The notes beneath the pieces were generated by a model that made no database searches, was not told where the DNA came from, and worked only from the letters and a program-made list of their open reading frames with translations. 13,736 bases of DNA from Treponema sp. (GTDB lineage Bacteria > Spirochaetota > Spirochaetia > Treponematales > Breznakiellaceae). Position numbers and translations under genes: made by a program. The stretch covers positions 1 to 13,736 of the forward strand of contig JAIROE010000146.1 of NCBI GenBank assembly GCA_031257715.1, read 5' to 3'. Of the stretch, positions 8,025 to 13,736 are shown piece after piece. The first letter of the stretch is position 1, and every line of letters begins with the position of its first letter.

Positions 8025-9335
8025 ATGGAAGCCGGGAGAGGAATCCCGCGGATAGACGACGCGGTTGTAAGGGATTTGATAGTGCCCCGTTTTTTACGCT
8101 ATGTCCTGTATTGGACTACGAGCGATCCCCATGTTGAAGCCACCCCGTCAACGCCGGGGCAGTGGGATCTTGCCAAAGCCCTGGCGGATGAACTTTCCGG
8201 TCTTGGCGTGAAAGATGTCGAACTTACCGATCACTGCTACGTTATCGCCCGCCTTCCGGCCTGTCCCGGAAGGGAAGGGGCCCCGCCTGTGGGGTTTCTT
8301 GCCCATATTGATACGGCAAGCGATGTTTCAGGCAGGGATGTGAATGCCCGGGTGGTTGAAAACTATGACGGTGAAAAAATCGCACTTGGCCTGACCGGAA
8401 AGGGCGGCGGAAACGGGCCCGGCGTTTCGGAAGACCCCCTCTTTCTTGATCCCGCGCTCGACCCGGATCTTGCCGCCCAAAAGGGAAAGACCGTTATCCA
8501 TACCGACGGAACCACCCTCCTTGGCGCCGATGACAAGGCGGGTATCGCCGAAATCATGGCCGCGCTGGAATATCTCCTTGCCCATCCGGAAATACCGCAC
8601 GGCCCTGTGGAGATCGTCTTTTCCCCCGACGAGGAAACCGGCAAGGGGCTCCCCGAATTCCCCCTTGAACGGATCAGATCCAAAACCTGTTATACTCTGG
8701 ATGGCGGTCCCATGGGTGAACTTGAAATTGAATGTTTCAATGCGTGGAAGGCCGATGTAACCTTTACCGGGAAAGTGATACATCTGGGAACTGCCCGCGG
8801 AATTCTGGCAAATGCCGCCCTCATGGCGGCAAGCTTCGCCCTTCTTCTTCCACGCAGCGAAAGCCCCGAAGCTTCCGACGGCTATTACGGCTATTACTGC
8901 CCGACGGAAATCCGGGGCGGCCTTGAAAGCGCGTCTCTTGAAGTGTTCCTCCGCGACTTCGACGGCGGTGGAATGAAGCGGCGCCTTGAAGCGCTTGAGG
9001 CCTTCGCCAAAACTGTAGAGGTCCAGTTTCCCGGCGGAAAAGTGGTTGTTTCCGTGAAGAATCAATATTATAATATGAAGGAGAAAATAAACGAAAGTCC
9101 CCGTGTTCTTGCGATACTGAAACAGGCTTTCGCCAATACCGGAGTTGAATACCGGCAGAAACCCATACGCGGCGGAACCGACGGTTCCCGTCTTACCGAA
9201 CTGGGAATACCTACCCCGAATATTTTTACCGGGGGAAGGAATTTTCACAGCCGGCTTGAATGGATTTCGGTTCCCGAAATGATCGCCGCCGCAAAAATAG
9301 TCATTGAGTTAATTCGTCTATGGGGAGAATTATAA
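8025..9335 (+). CDS. pepT: Peptidase T (aminotripeptidase, M20B zinc peptidase)
   Basis: Peptidase T removes the N-terminal residue from tripeptides in the cytoplasm. The 436-residue sequence has the full di-zinc set in family positions: His94 and Asp96 (AHIDTASD), Asp169 (GADDKAGI), catalytic Glu203 and ligand Glu204 (PDEETGKG), Asp226 (TLDGG) and His408 (NFHSRLEW). The substrate-side GGTDGSRL (383-390) is also present, as is the N-terminal RFLRYVLYWTTSDPH typical of PepT. It is slightly longer than the roughly 410 residues I recall for enteric PepT, mostly from a Gly-rich insertion at about 121-147. The ATG at 8025 fits the family start. Its TAA overlaps the next gene as TAATG, so the acyltransferase is co-translated. 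Confidence 0.95.
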   Translation: MEAGRGIPRIDDAVVRDLIVPRFLRYVLYWTTSDPHVEATPSTPGQWDLAKALADELSGLGVKDVELTDHCYVIARLPACPGREGAPPVGFLAHIDTASDVSGRDVNARVVENYDGEKIALGLTGKGGGNGPGVSEDPLFLDPALDPDLAAQKGKTVIHTDGTTLLGADDKAGIAEIMAALEYLLAHPEIPHGPVEIVFSPDEETGKGLPEFPLERIRSKTCYTLDGGPMGELEIECFNAWKADVTFTGKVIHLGTARGILANAALMAASFALLLPRSESPEASDGYYGYYCPTEIRGGLESASLEVFLRDFDGGGMKRRLEALEAFAKTVEVQFPGGKVVVSVKNQYYNMKEKINESPRVLAILKQAFANTGVEYRQKPIRGGTDGSRLTELGIPTPNIFTGGRNFHSRLEWISVPEMIAAAKIVIELIRLWGEL

Positions 9336-10216
9336 TGGACACTTTGAATACCGCCTTTAAGGATTATATCCGCGATGCCATAAGTCTTGTGGATGTTTCA
9401 ACCGTGGTGACCGAGGAAACGGTTTATCAGGAGGCCAACAAGCTCATACTTCCTTTTCTTGACAAAATGGTGGAACGTCTCAGTCTTCCCGGCTCCCGTC
9501 TTGACGGTCTTGAATATCTGGAAGAGCTTTTCGCAAAGGCCGAATTGGGCGCTTCCTGTCTCCTCCTTCTGGAGCATTACAGCAATCTTGATCTTTCAAT
9601 TTTTTCCTGGTTTTTGCGGCAGGCAGGCGGCCGGGGCAGGGAAATAGACGATGCGCTGGTATCCATCGCGGGGATGAAACTGACCGAGGACAATCCCATT
9701 GTTGCGGTTTTTGCCAGCGCCTACACCCGGCTCGTGATCTTTCCCAGCCGTTCCCTGCAGGCGCTTGACGCCGAAAAGAACAGGGCCGAAATCATACGCA
9801 GCAACGGCATTAACCGCGCCGCCATGAAGAAACTTCTCGAGATAAAAAAACAGGGAAAGATAATCCTTATTTTTCCCTCAGGAACCCGTTACCGCCCCTG
9901 GGACCCTTCCACAAAAAAAGGAGTCCGTGAAATTGATTCCTATATCCGTTCTTTCGATTATATGTGCCATGTTGCGATCAATGGAGAAATCCTCCATGTC
10001 CGCAAGGGGGACATGCTGGACGATTCCGTGAGCAAGGATCTTCTCCTTGTAACTGCGGGTCCCGTGTATTCCTGCGCCGAATTCCGTGAAAAGGCCAGGG
10101 CCTCCCCGGGAGCTGCGGGTGTCGAAGACAAGAAACAGGCCGCCGTAGACGCCGTCATGGCGGAGCTTGAAAAGATGCACCGCGAAGCGGAGGAAAAACG
10201 GCGGAAGCTTCTGTGA
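9335..10216 (+). CDS. Glycerolipid acyltransferase (PlsC/GPAT superfamily)
   Basis: The 293-residue protein carries the acyltransferase HX4D motif as HYSNLD (His81, Asp86) and the phosphate-binding motif as FPSGTR (180-185), followed by YRPWDPSTKKGV. It should esterify glycerol 3-phosphate or its 1-acyl derivative in membrane-lipid synthesis. The region after FPSGTR resembles the soluble plant/Chlamydia-type glycerol-3-phosphate acyltransferases (SGGRDRPDP), so GPAT activity is possible; the choice between PlsC and GPAT is open. No clear membrane helix is seen. The start is the ATG at 9335 in TAATG, with GGGGAG 8 bases upstream; an in-frame ATG at 9320 lacks such a site. The C-terminal 50 residues are charged and helical (EKARASPG, EKMHREAEEKRRK). 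Coupling to pepT suggests co-expression without an obvious pathway link. Confidence 0.82.
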   Translation: MDTLNTAFKDYIRDAISLVDVSTVVTEETVYQEANKLILPFLDKMVERLSLPGSRLDGLEYLEELFAKAELGASCLLLLEHYSNLDLSIFSWFLRQAGGRGREIDDALVSIAGMKLTEDNPIVAVFASAYTRLVIFPSRSLQALDAEKNRAEIIRSNGINRAAMKKLLEIKKQGKIILIFPSGTRYRPWDPSTKKGVREIDSYIRSFDYMCHVAINGEILHVRKGDMLDDSVSKDLLLVTAGPVYSCAEFREKARASPGAAGVEDKKQAAVDAVMAELEKMHREAEEKRRKLL

Positions 10217-10223
10217 TTGGAAG

Positions 10224-10253
10224 CCGGGGTCCATACCCCGGAGCTTGCTCCGG
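10224..10253 (+). terminator. Overlapping, mutually exclusive hairpins after the acyltransferase gene
   Basis: Eight bases after the stop, CCGGGGT/ACCCCGG (10224-10241, CCAT loop) and CCGGAGC/GCTCCGG (10238-10253, TT loop) share the bases 10238-10241, so only one can form fully. AAAATTT follows, giving a weak terminator look. The second hairpin belongs to a repeat family that recurs at 10360-10380. Confidence 0.5.
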
Positions 10254-10351
10254 AAAATTTACCACCACCGAAAATGTTGTAAACCGCCTTTTGGATCGGG
10301 GTATGGCCCCAAGAACCCGCTCGCGGGGGAGAGTACAATAAATTTCCTATC

Positions 10352-10393
10352 CAATGAAGATACCCAGGAGCTTGCTCCTGGGTATCTTCATTG
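10352..10393. terminator. Perfect 20-bp hairpin with TT loop, terminator-like
   Basis: Arms 10352-10371 and 10374-10393 are exact reverse complements around a 2-base TT loop, and TTTT follows directly on the plus strand. The core GGAGCTTGCTCC equals that of the hairpin at 10238-10253. It would stop or protect transcripts from the acyltransferase side; its exact symmetry also fits a recent repeat insertion. Confidence 0.6.
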
Positions 10394-10457
10394 TTTTATA
10401 GCCGGATCGTTTTATAACTGCGGCGATGATCCCGGATTTTGGCGCCGGCGGATATTG

Positions 10458-10496
10458 GACTTGTTCAATAACTGAAGTTATTGAACAACTCTATTG
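10458..10496 (-). repeat. Dispersed palindromic repeat, copy 2 (perfect 13-bp inverted repeat)
   Basis: TTGTTCAATAACT (10461-10473) and AGTTATTGAACAA (10476-10488) are exact inverted copies around GA. On the minus strand it reads AATAGAGTTGTTC then the palindrome, matching copy 1 at 535-573. It overlaps the 3' end of the nuclease gene, whose last codons and TAA stop (10480-10478) lie inside the palindrome. It may also act as a bidirectional terminator. Confidence 0.75.
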
Positions 10497-11626
10497 TTTT
10501 CGGAAGGGACCATCCGGAGTCTTAGCAGCAGGGGCAGATGATCGCTTAAACCCGCCCCGTTTCGCGGATTATACGGGGAAGGGTATCCGTGCCGGCCAGT
10601 AAACGGCTCTTCATTGACGACACGGCATGATTCATACTCCCACCCGGCCGTGTCGAAAAATTCCTTCGAAAGGAGAAAGTGATCGATGGTTTCCCAGGTG
10701 TTTTTATAATAATACGAGCCGTTTTCAAGTTCCGTTTCCCACGGGCTGAAAAACACCTCCGTTGCCCCCGGAAAATGAACCGCCAGAGGCGGTTTGTTCC
10801 CGCTGATGACAAGAAAATCGTTCTGCCCGCCGTCCCGGTCTGCGGTTGCCGCCGCGAGGGGATCATCGGGCATAAGGGCGATTGCCGTTTTTGCTCCCCG
10901 GCGGTAAAACCCGTCGTGGTTTTCGTTAAGATCCCCCGTGATTATCATCGGTATCGCCGGGTTATCCTTTCGTATCTCCCGTATGCGCCTTTGTATCAGC
11001 CGGACCGATGCCATTCTGAACGCTTCGGTCTCATCATCTCCTCCGATTTTTGACTTCCAGTGGCAGACAAAAAGAACCACGGGGGAATTGCCGGGGTCAA
11101 TCCATGCTTCCAGTACCGGCCGGGGCGTGGTTTCTCCGTTGCTGTATAGTGAATGAGTGGACGCTTTAAGAACGGGCAGCCGGCTTATTATGCCTACGCC
11201 AAGTGAACCCTCGTGATTATTGGCAAAGCGGATTTGATTGTAGCCGCGGCCTTCAAGCGGATTCCTGACGAGTGCCGCCAGTGTTTCGGACGTTTCGACC
11301 TCAACGAGTGCGATGACATCGGGTTTTTCTTCTATTCCGCCTATGGCCCTGGAAAGGGCGTTCAGTCGTCCTGAATATTTTTCGTTTGTCCAGCCGGCCC
11401 CTTCACGGTATTCATCATATTCATTGCCGGTCTCGTTTCCGTCGAAAAGGGTCTGTACATTCCAGCTCAGTATAGTCACTGTTTCCGTTTTATCCCCGAA
11501 CGGAGCTTCACATCCGAAAAATGCCGCAAGCAGGCACAGTATCCATGCCTTTCTTGCCGAAAACATACCGTGGACGCCTGGCGGCAGGCTGCGCAAATTT
11601 TTTTCGCCGATGCCGGTTTTTTTCAT
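10478..11626 (-). CDS. Endonuclease/exonuclease/phosphatase-family lipoprotein
   Basis: The 382-residue protein has the metal-dependent EEP (DNase I-like) fold: Asn56 (SWNVQTLFDG), Glu109 (ALVEVE), His189 (CHWKSK), Asp232 and Asn234 (GDLNEN), Asp315 (IDHFLLS), and Asp362-His363 (SDHLPLLL). All catalytic residues are present, so activity on nucleic acids or a phosphoester is expected, but the substrate cannot be told from sequence. The N-terminus has a hydrophobic run ending in AFFGC, so Cys39 is probably lipidated and the enzyme faces outward, perhaps for scavenging nucleotides or phosphate. The start at 11626 has a near-perfect AAAGGAGG ribosome site 5 bases upstream, despite a long n-region before the hydrophobic core; an internal Met21 would give a more standard signal peptide. 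The last residues (NNRVVQ) come from an inserted repeat. Confidence 0.88.
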   Translation of the reverse strand: MKKTGIGEKNLRSLPPGVHGMFSARKAWILCLLAAFFGCEAPFGDKTETVTILSWNVQTLFDGNETGNEYDEYREGAGWTNEKYSGRLNALSRAIGGIEEKPDVIALVEVETSETLAALVRNPLEGRGYNQIRFANNHEGSLGVGIISRLPVLKASTHSLYSNGETTPRPVLEAWIDPGNSPVVLFVCHWKSKIGGDDETEAFRMASVRLIQRRIREIRKDNPAIPMIITGDLNENHDGFYRRGAKTAIALMPDDPLAAATADRDGGQNDFLVISGNKPPLAVHFPGATEVFFSPWETELENGSYYYKNTWETIDHFLLSKEFFDTAGWEYESCRVVNEEPFTGRHGYPSPYNPRNGAGLSDHLPLLLRLRMVPSENNRVVQ

Positions 11627-11803
11627 AAAACCTCCTTTCTATAAATAGGGGATGAATCTGCGTGACGCTTCAATCCCGTAGATTTTTTTATTTTTTCTTT
11701 CCGTTTTCTTTTTTCTATGCTATATTTAAGGTACTCTTTACAGATTTCGGCCTGTGCCTTGCCGTGATCCTTCAACCGTATTCTGCTTATTCCGGGTACT
11801 TTT

Positions 11804-13093
11804 ATGGAAGTTATCTATTCTTTTTATGAGAGGGACAGGATCACGATTCCTGTTACGGTTCCTGTTGGAGGTTACAATTCTGAATTATTTTCCAGGCTTC
11901 TAAAGTCCGGGGCCGGCTGGGACAAGGACGGCCGGCGGTTTATTTTTTCAAACATTCTGAACAGCAAAATTTTTGACCGTTTTCAGAAGGTAATGCTCCG
12001 GGTCTTTTCCGGCTTTCCCCATGTGTATATTGACGAAAATTCCGGTACTTTCAGGGTTGCTGGTTTCTTTGGCCGCCCTTGGCGTTTTTCCGCAAAACCG
12101 GCGAGGGTTTTGGTTTCGGCCTTGCCGGTGGATCTGAACGTGAATACCGCCGATCTGCCCGGAAAGGGTCCGGCCGCGTCTTTGCCGTCTCCCGCCGTCA
12201 GCGATGCCAATTGCCTTCACAATTCCATTTCCCTTCCGGAAATGTTTTCTTCCGGCTGGGCCGACAAGCTTAAAACTGAACTTCATTCACGGAAATACAG
12301 TCCCCGGACCATAAATTCCTATCTGTACTATAATCGATGTTTTTGCAGGCACATTCAGAGATGTCCCGAGGAGGTCATGCCCGAAGACGTCCGAAACTAC
12401 CTTGCCTATCTTGACAAGGCCCTCGATCTTTCCGCTTCGTCAATGAATTTGGCTATCAGTTCGCTCAAATTCTTCTATGTAAATGTGATGAAGCGGAAAA
12501 ACCTGATACGGGATCAGCGTCGGCCCCGGCATGATAAAAAACTTCCCGCAGTACTTTCCGGAAGGGAAATCGAGCGCCTTCTGGAATGTGAAACAAATCC
12601 CAAGCACCGGCTTCTTTTAATGCTGGCCTATTCATCGGGGCTCCGGGTCAGCGAAGTGGTAGCCATCAGGAAGGAACATATTGATTTTAGCCGGAGGATG
12701 CTGTTAATCCATGCCGGGAAGGGGCGTAGGGACCGGTATACGCTACTTTCCGACAGGGCGGCGGATTTTATCAGGCAATACTGCGCCCTTTATGCCGTTG
12801 ATACATGGCTTTTTCCCGGATTTCCGGCAAGTTGTCATCTTTCAATACGGACCGCCCAAACGATTTTCAGTAAGGCGCTGGAAAAAGCCGGAATATCAAA
12901 GCCGATATCAATACACGGCCTTCGTCATACCTTTGCAACCCATCTCCTTGAAAACGGAATCAATATCCGTTATATACAGGAACTCCTCGGCCACACCAAT
13001 CTTCGTACTACCCAGCGCTATACCCATATTGCCCGGCGGCAGGTATTCAAAATACGCAGCCCTCTGGACAGCCTTTCCGGTGAAGACGAATAA
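11804..13093 (+). CDS. Tyrosine recombinase (XerC/D-like integrase) with an unusual N-terminal domain
   Basis: The 429-residue enzyme cuts and rejoins DNA through a phosphotyrosine. The catalytic set is complete: Arg281 (SGLRVSE), Lys306 (AGKGRRDR), His371 and Arg374 (HGLRH), His397 (LLGHTNL) and nucleophile Tyr406 (TTQRYTH). A SAM-like core-binding domain (about 152-232, RTINSYLYYNRCF, SSMNLAISSLKFFY) precedes it. Residues 1 to about 145 form an extra N-terminal region (YERDRITIPVTVPVGGY, RLLKSGAGWDKDGRRFIFS) that I do not recognise. The tail KIRSPLDSL resembles integron integrases, but the integron-specific insertion before HxxR is missing, so it is not IntI. The ribosome site is weak. The next 600 bases hold palindromes and no gene. 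It may be a solitary chromosomal integrase or a remnant of a mobile element. Confidence 0.9.
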   Translation: MEVIYSFYERDRITIPVTVPVGGYNSELFSRLLKSGAGWDKDGRRFIFSNILNSKIFDRFQKVMLRVFSGFPHVYIDENSGTFRVAGFFGRPWRFSAKPARVLVSALPVDLNVNTADLPGKGPAASLPSPAVSDANCLHNSISLPEMFSSGWADKLKTELHSRKYSPRTINSYLYYNRCFCRHIQRCPEEVMPEDVRNYLAYLDKALDLSASSMNLAISSLKFFYVNVMKRKNLIRDQRRPRHDKKLPAVLSGREIERLLECETNPKHRLLLMLAYSSGLRVSEVVAIRKEHIDFSRRMLLIHAGKGRRDRYTLLSDRAADFIRQYCALYAVDTWLFPGFPASCHLSIRTAQTIFSKALEKAGISKPISIHGLRHTFATHLLENGINIRYIQELLGHTNLRTTQRYTHIARRQVFKIRSPLDSLSGEDE

Positions 13094-13300
13094 TATCCGG
13101 TATGTTCCCGGGAGTAGAAGATTTCCGAAGATTCCCGGCCGGTATCGGATCCTGACAAAGGATTCGCCGGATCCGTCAATGAACCTCTGCGGAGCAATCT
13201 CCAGCAAACTTGTTTGCCGGTATCTTGGGCACTGCGTTATTTGAACGAAAACTCATTCGACAGGAAATTATACCCTCCCCATGCAAGCGAATTCCTGGCG

Positions 13301-13391
13301 GGTTCATGGTTTAATACCAAATCTTTGTAAACATTATGATGTTTGAACCGGAGCAAGCGTGCAAACAAAGTTTGCGGCGGGGTATTAGACC
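13301..13391. repeat. Cluster of interleaved inverted repeats, possible small non-autonomous element
   Basis: GGTTTAATACC (13308-13318) and GGTATTAGACC (13381-13391) are inverted copies with one mismatch, about 62 bases apart. Between them are hairpins AAACAT/ATGTTT and GCAAAC/GTTTGC and the string CCGGAGCAAGC (13348-13358) followed by GGGGTAT (13379-13385). The last two match, in reverse complement, the repeat at 10233-10253, so the cluster shares sequence with the spacer 3 kb away. Confidence 0.45.
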
Positions 13392-13634
13392 ATACACTTC
13401 GTAATAAACACAGCCGGCAAAAGATCCACAGCCCATTTTTAGATGCCCCTCGCCTTATCACTCATAACCCGATATAACACGCAACTTTCAACGCCTTATC
13501 ATACGATCGGTATCATTTAAACGGATCTTTTTATCTAACCACAGCCGTTAATTGACGAATATTCGTGGATGGAACGTTATGCGCAATACGTTTTTGAATT
13601 TTTTGCAAATTTTTGGGAAATCTTGAAAAAACTA

Positions 13635-13663
13635 TTGAATAAAATAATTCTTTGCAGTAAAAT
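13635..13663 (+). promoter_or_regulatory. Promoter of the last gene
   Basis: TTGAAT (13635-13640), a 17-base spacer and TAAAAT (13658-13663, 5 of 6) form a good sigma-70-like promoter in an AT-rich stretch. The predicted transcript starts near 13670, about 20 bases before the ATG at 13692. Confidence 0.55.
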
Positions 13664-13691
13664 CAAAATATAAATATTTTTGGAGGATTTT

Positions 13692-13736
13692 ATGATACGG
13701 TATTTGTTTTCCTTAATAATATTTCTGGCCGGAATT
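13692..13736 (+). CDS. Start of an exported or membrane protein (truncated by the window edge)
   Basis: Only 15 codons are visible: MIRYLFSLIIFLAGI. A short basic start followed by a hydrophobic run looks like a signal peptide or first membrane segment. The ATG has a good ribosome site, GGAGG (13682-13686), 5 bases upstream, and a promoter at 13635-13663. The frame is open to the edge. Function cannot be judged. Confidence 0.65.
   Translation, partial: MIRYLFSLIIFLAGI

Larger units (their letters stand above)
10217..10477. other. Repeat-rich spacer between convergent genes
   Basis: No gene is supported here. The spacer holds, in order, the overlapping hairpins at 10224-10253, CGGGGTATGG (10297-10306), which is the inverted copy of CCATACCCCG (10231-10240), a CCCGC/GCGGG hairpin (10316-10327), a 42-base perfect hairpin (10352-10393), and the start of a dispersed palindromic repeat (10458-10491). 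Confidence 0.6.
13094..13691. other. Gene-free, palindrome-rich and then AT-rich spacer after the recombinase
   Basis: No convincing gene is seen; a 74-codon minus-strand frame (13461-13237) has no ribosome site and runs through repeats. The spacer contains GCAAAC/GTTTGC palindromes at 13204-13217 and 13361-13375, GGTTCA/TGAACC (13301-13306, 13344-13349), AAACAT/ATGTTT (13329-13344), GGTTTAATACC (13308-13318) facing GGTATTAGACC (13381-13391), a direct repeat CGCCTTATCA (13451 and 13492), and the palindrome ACGAATATTCGT (13555-13566). From about 13500 the composition becomes clearly AT-rich. Confidence 0.6.

Noticed and set aside
8328..9248. 306-codon minus-strand reading frame opposite pepT
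   Set aside because: It lies fully antisense to a gene with complete catalytic motifs, has no ribosome site and no recognisable domain; it follows from codon bias.
12711..13244. 177-codon plus-strand frame overlapping the recombinase 3' end
   Set aside because: It is the shifted frame of the catalytic domain; no ribosome site, and composition of the product is arbitrary.
13237..13461. 74-codon minus-strand frame in the spacer after the recombinase
   Set aside because: It crosses several inverted repeats, has no ribosome site, and its sequence is what repeat elements give when translated.
13441..13510. CRISPR-like repeat pair (CGCCTTATCA)
   Set aside because: Only two 10-base copies, with no further units at regular spacing.
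13576..13590. dif-like site (TTATGCGCA)
   Set aside because: Nine bases match one half of the E. coli dif site, but the other half-site and central region are missing.
11804..13691. Integron with IntI integrase and attC sites
   Set aside because: The KIRSPLDSL tail resembles IntI, but the integron-specific insertion before the HxxR motif is absent. ATCTAAC near 13533 matches RYYYAAC, yet no partner GTTRRRY at a fitting distance was found.

Overview
The window looks like chromosomal DNA of a Gram-negative-type spirochaete, most likely a Treponema relative. The hints are a small lipoprotein with a relaxed lipobox beside a TonB-dependent receptor, balanced to slightly GC-rich genes with AT-rich control regions, and short palindromic repeats scattered between genes. 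The lineage is inferred from style and recalled family resemblance, not from a database search. Eleven genes or gene fragments are supported. Most belong to known families; the most distinctive content is regulatory and repetitive.

Left part (1-3511). The 3' end of glnS (glutaminyl-tRNA synthetase) converges on a two-gene minus-strand operon: a small lipoprotein followed, after one base, by a TonB-dependent outer-membrane receptor. Upstream on the minus strand is a clear cobalamin riboswitch (about 3415-3222), with a promoter whose predicted start coincides with the first base of helix P1. This identifies the receptor as a probable BtuB-type B12 transporter and makes the unrecognised lipoprotein a candidate corrinoid-uptake partner.

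Middle part (3512-10216). A sugar operon on the plus strand holds a 6-phosphogluconolactonase-type lactonase, an L-ribulokinase (araB) that needs one frameshift in this sequence, and an NAD(P)-dependent polyol/pentulose SDR whose start overlaps the kinase end. Kinase and lactonase both feed pentose phosphates: one makes ribulose 5-phosphate from a pentulose, the other acts just upstream of 6-phosphogluconate. A DUF2156 protein converges on this operon and overlaps the SDR stop. Divergent from it are peptidase T (pepT) and a translationally coupled glycerolipid acyltransferase.

Right part (10217-13736). A repeat-rich spacer with several strong hairpins precedes a minus-strand endonuclease/exonuclease/phosphatase-family lipoprotein. 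Divergent from that is a tyrosine recombinase with complete catalytic residues and an unusual N-terminal domain of about 145 residues. It is followed by about 600 bases without a convincing gene, rich in palindromes and increasingly AT-rich, then a promoter, a good ribosome binding site and the first 15 codons of an exported protein cut by the window edge.

Points deserving a second look: the B12-controlled lipoprotein/receptor pair; a palindromic repeat at two gene 3' ends that supplies the stop codon in different frames and shows a compensatory base change; a second palindrome family, also with a compensatory pair; three genes with a -10-like box exactly 6 bases before ATG and no usable Shine-Dalgarno (possible leaderless mRNAs); and the recombinase with its palindromic flank.
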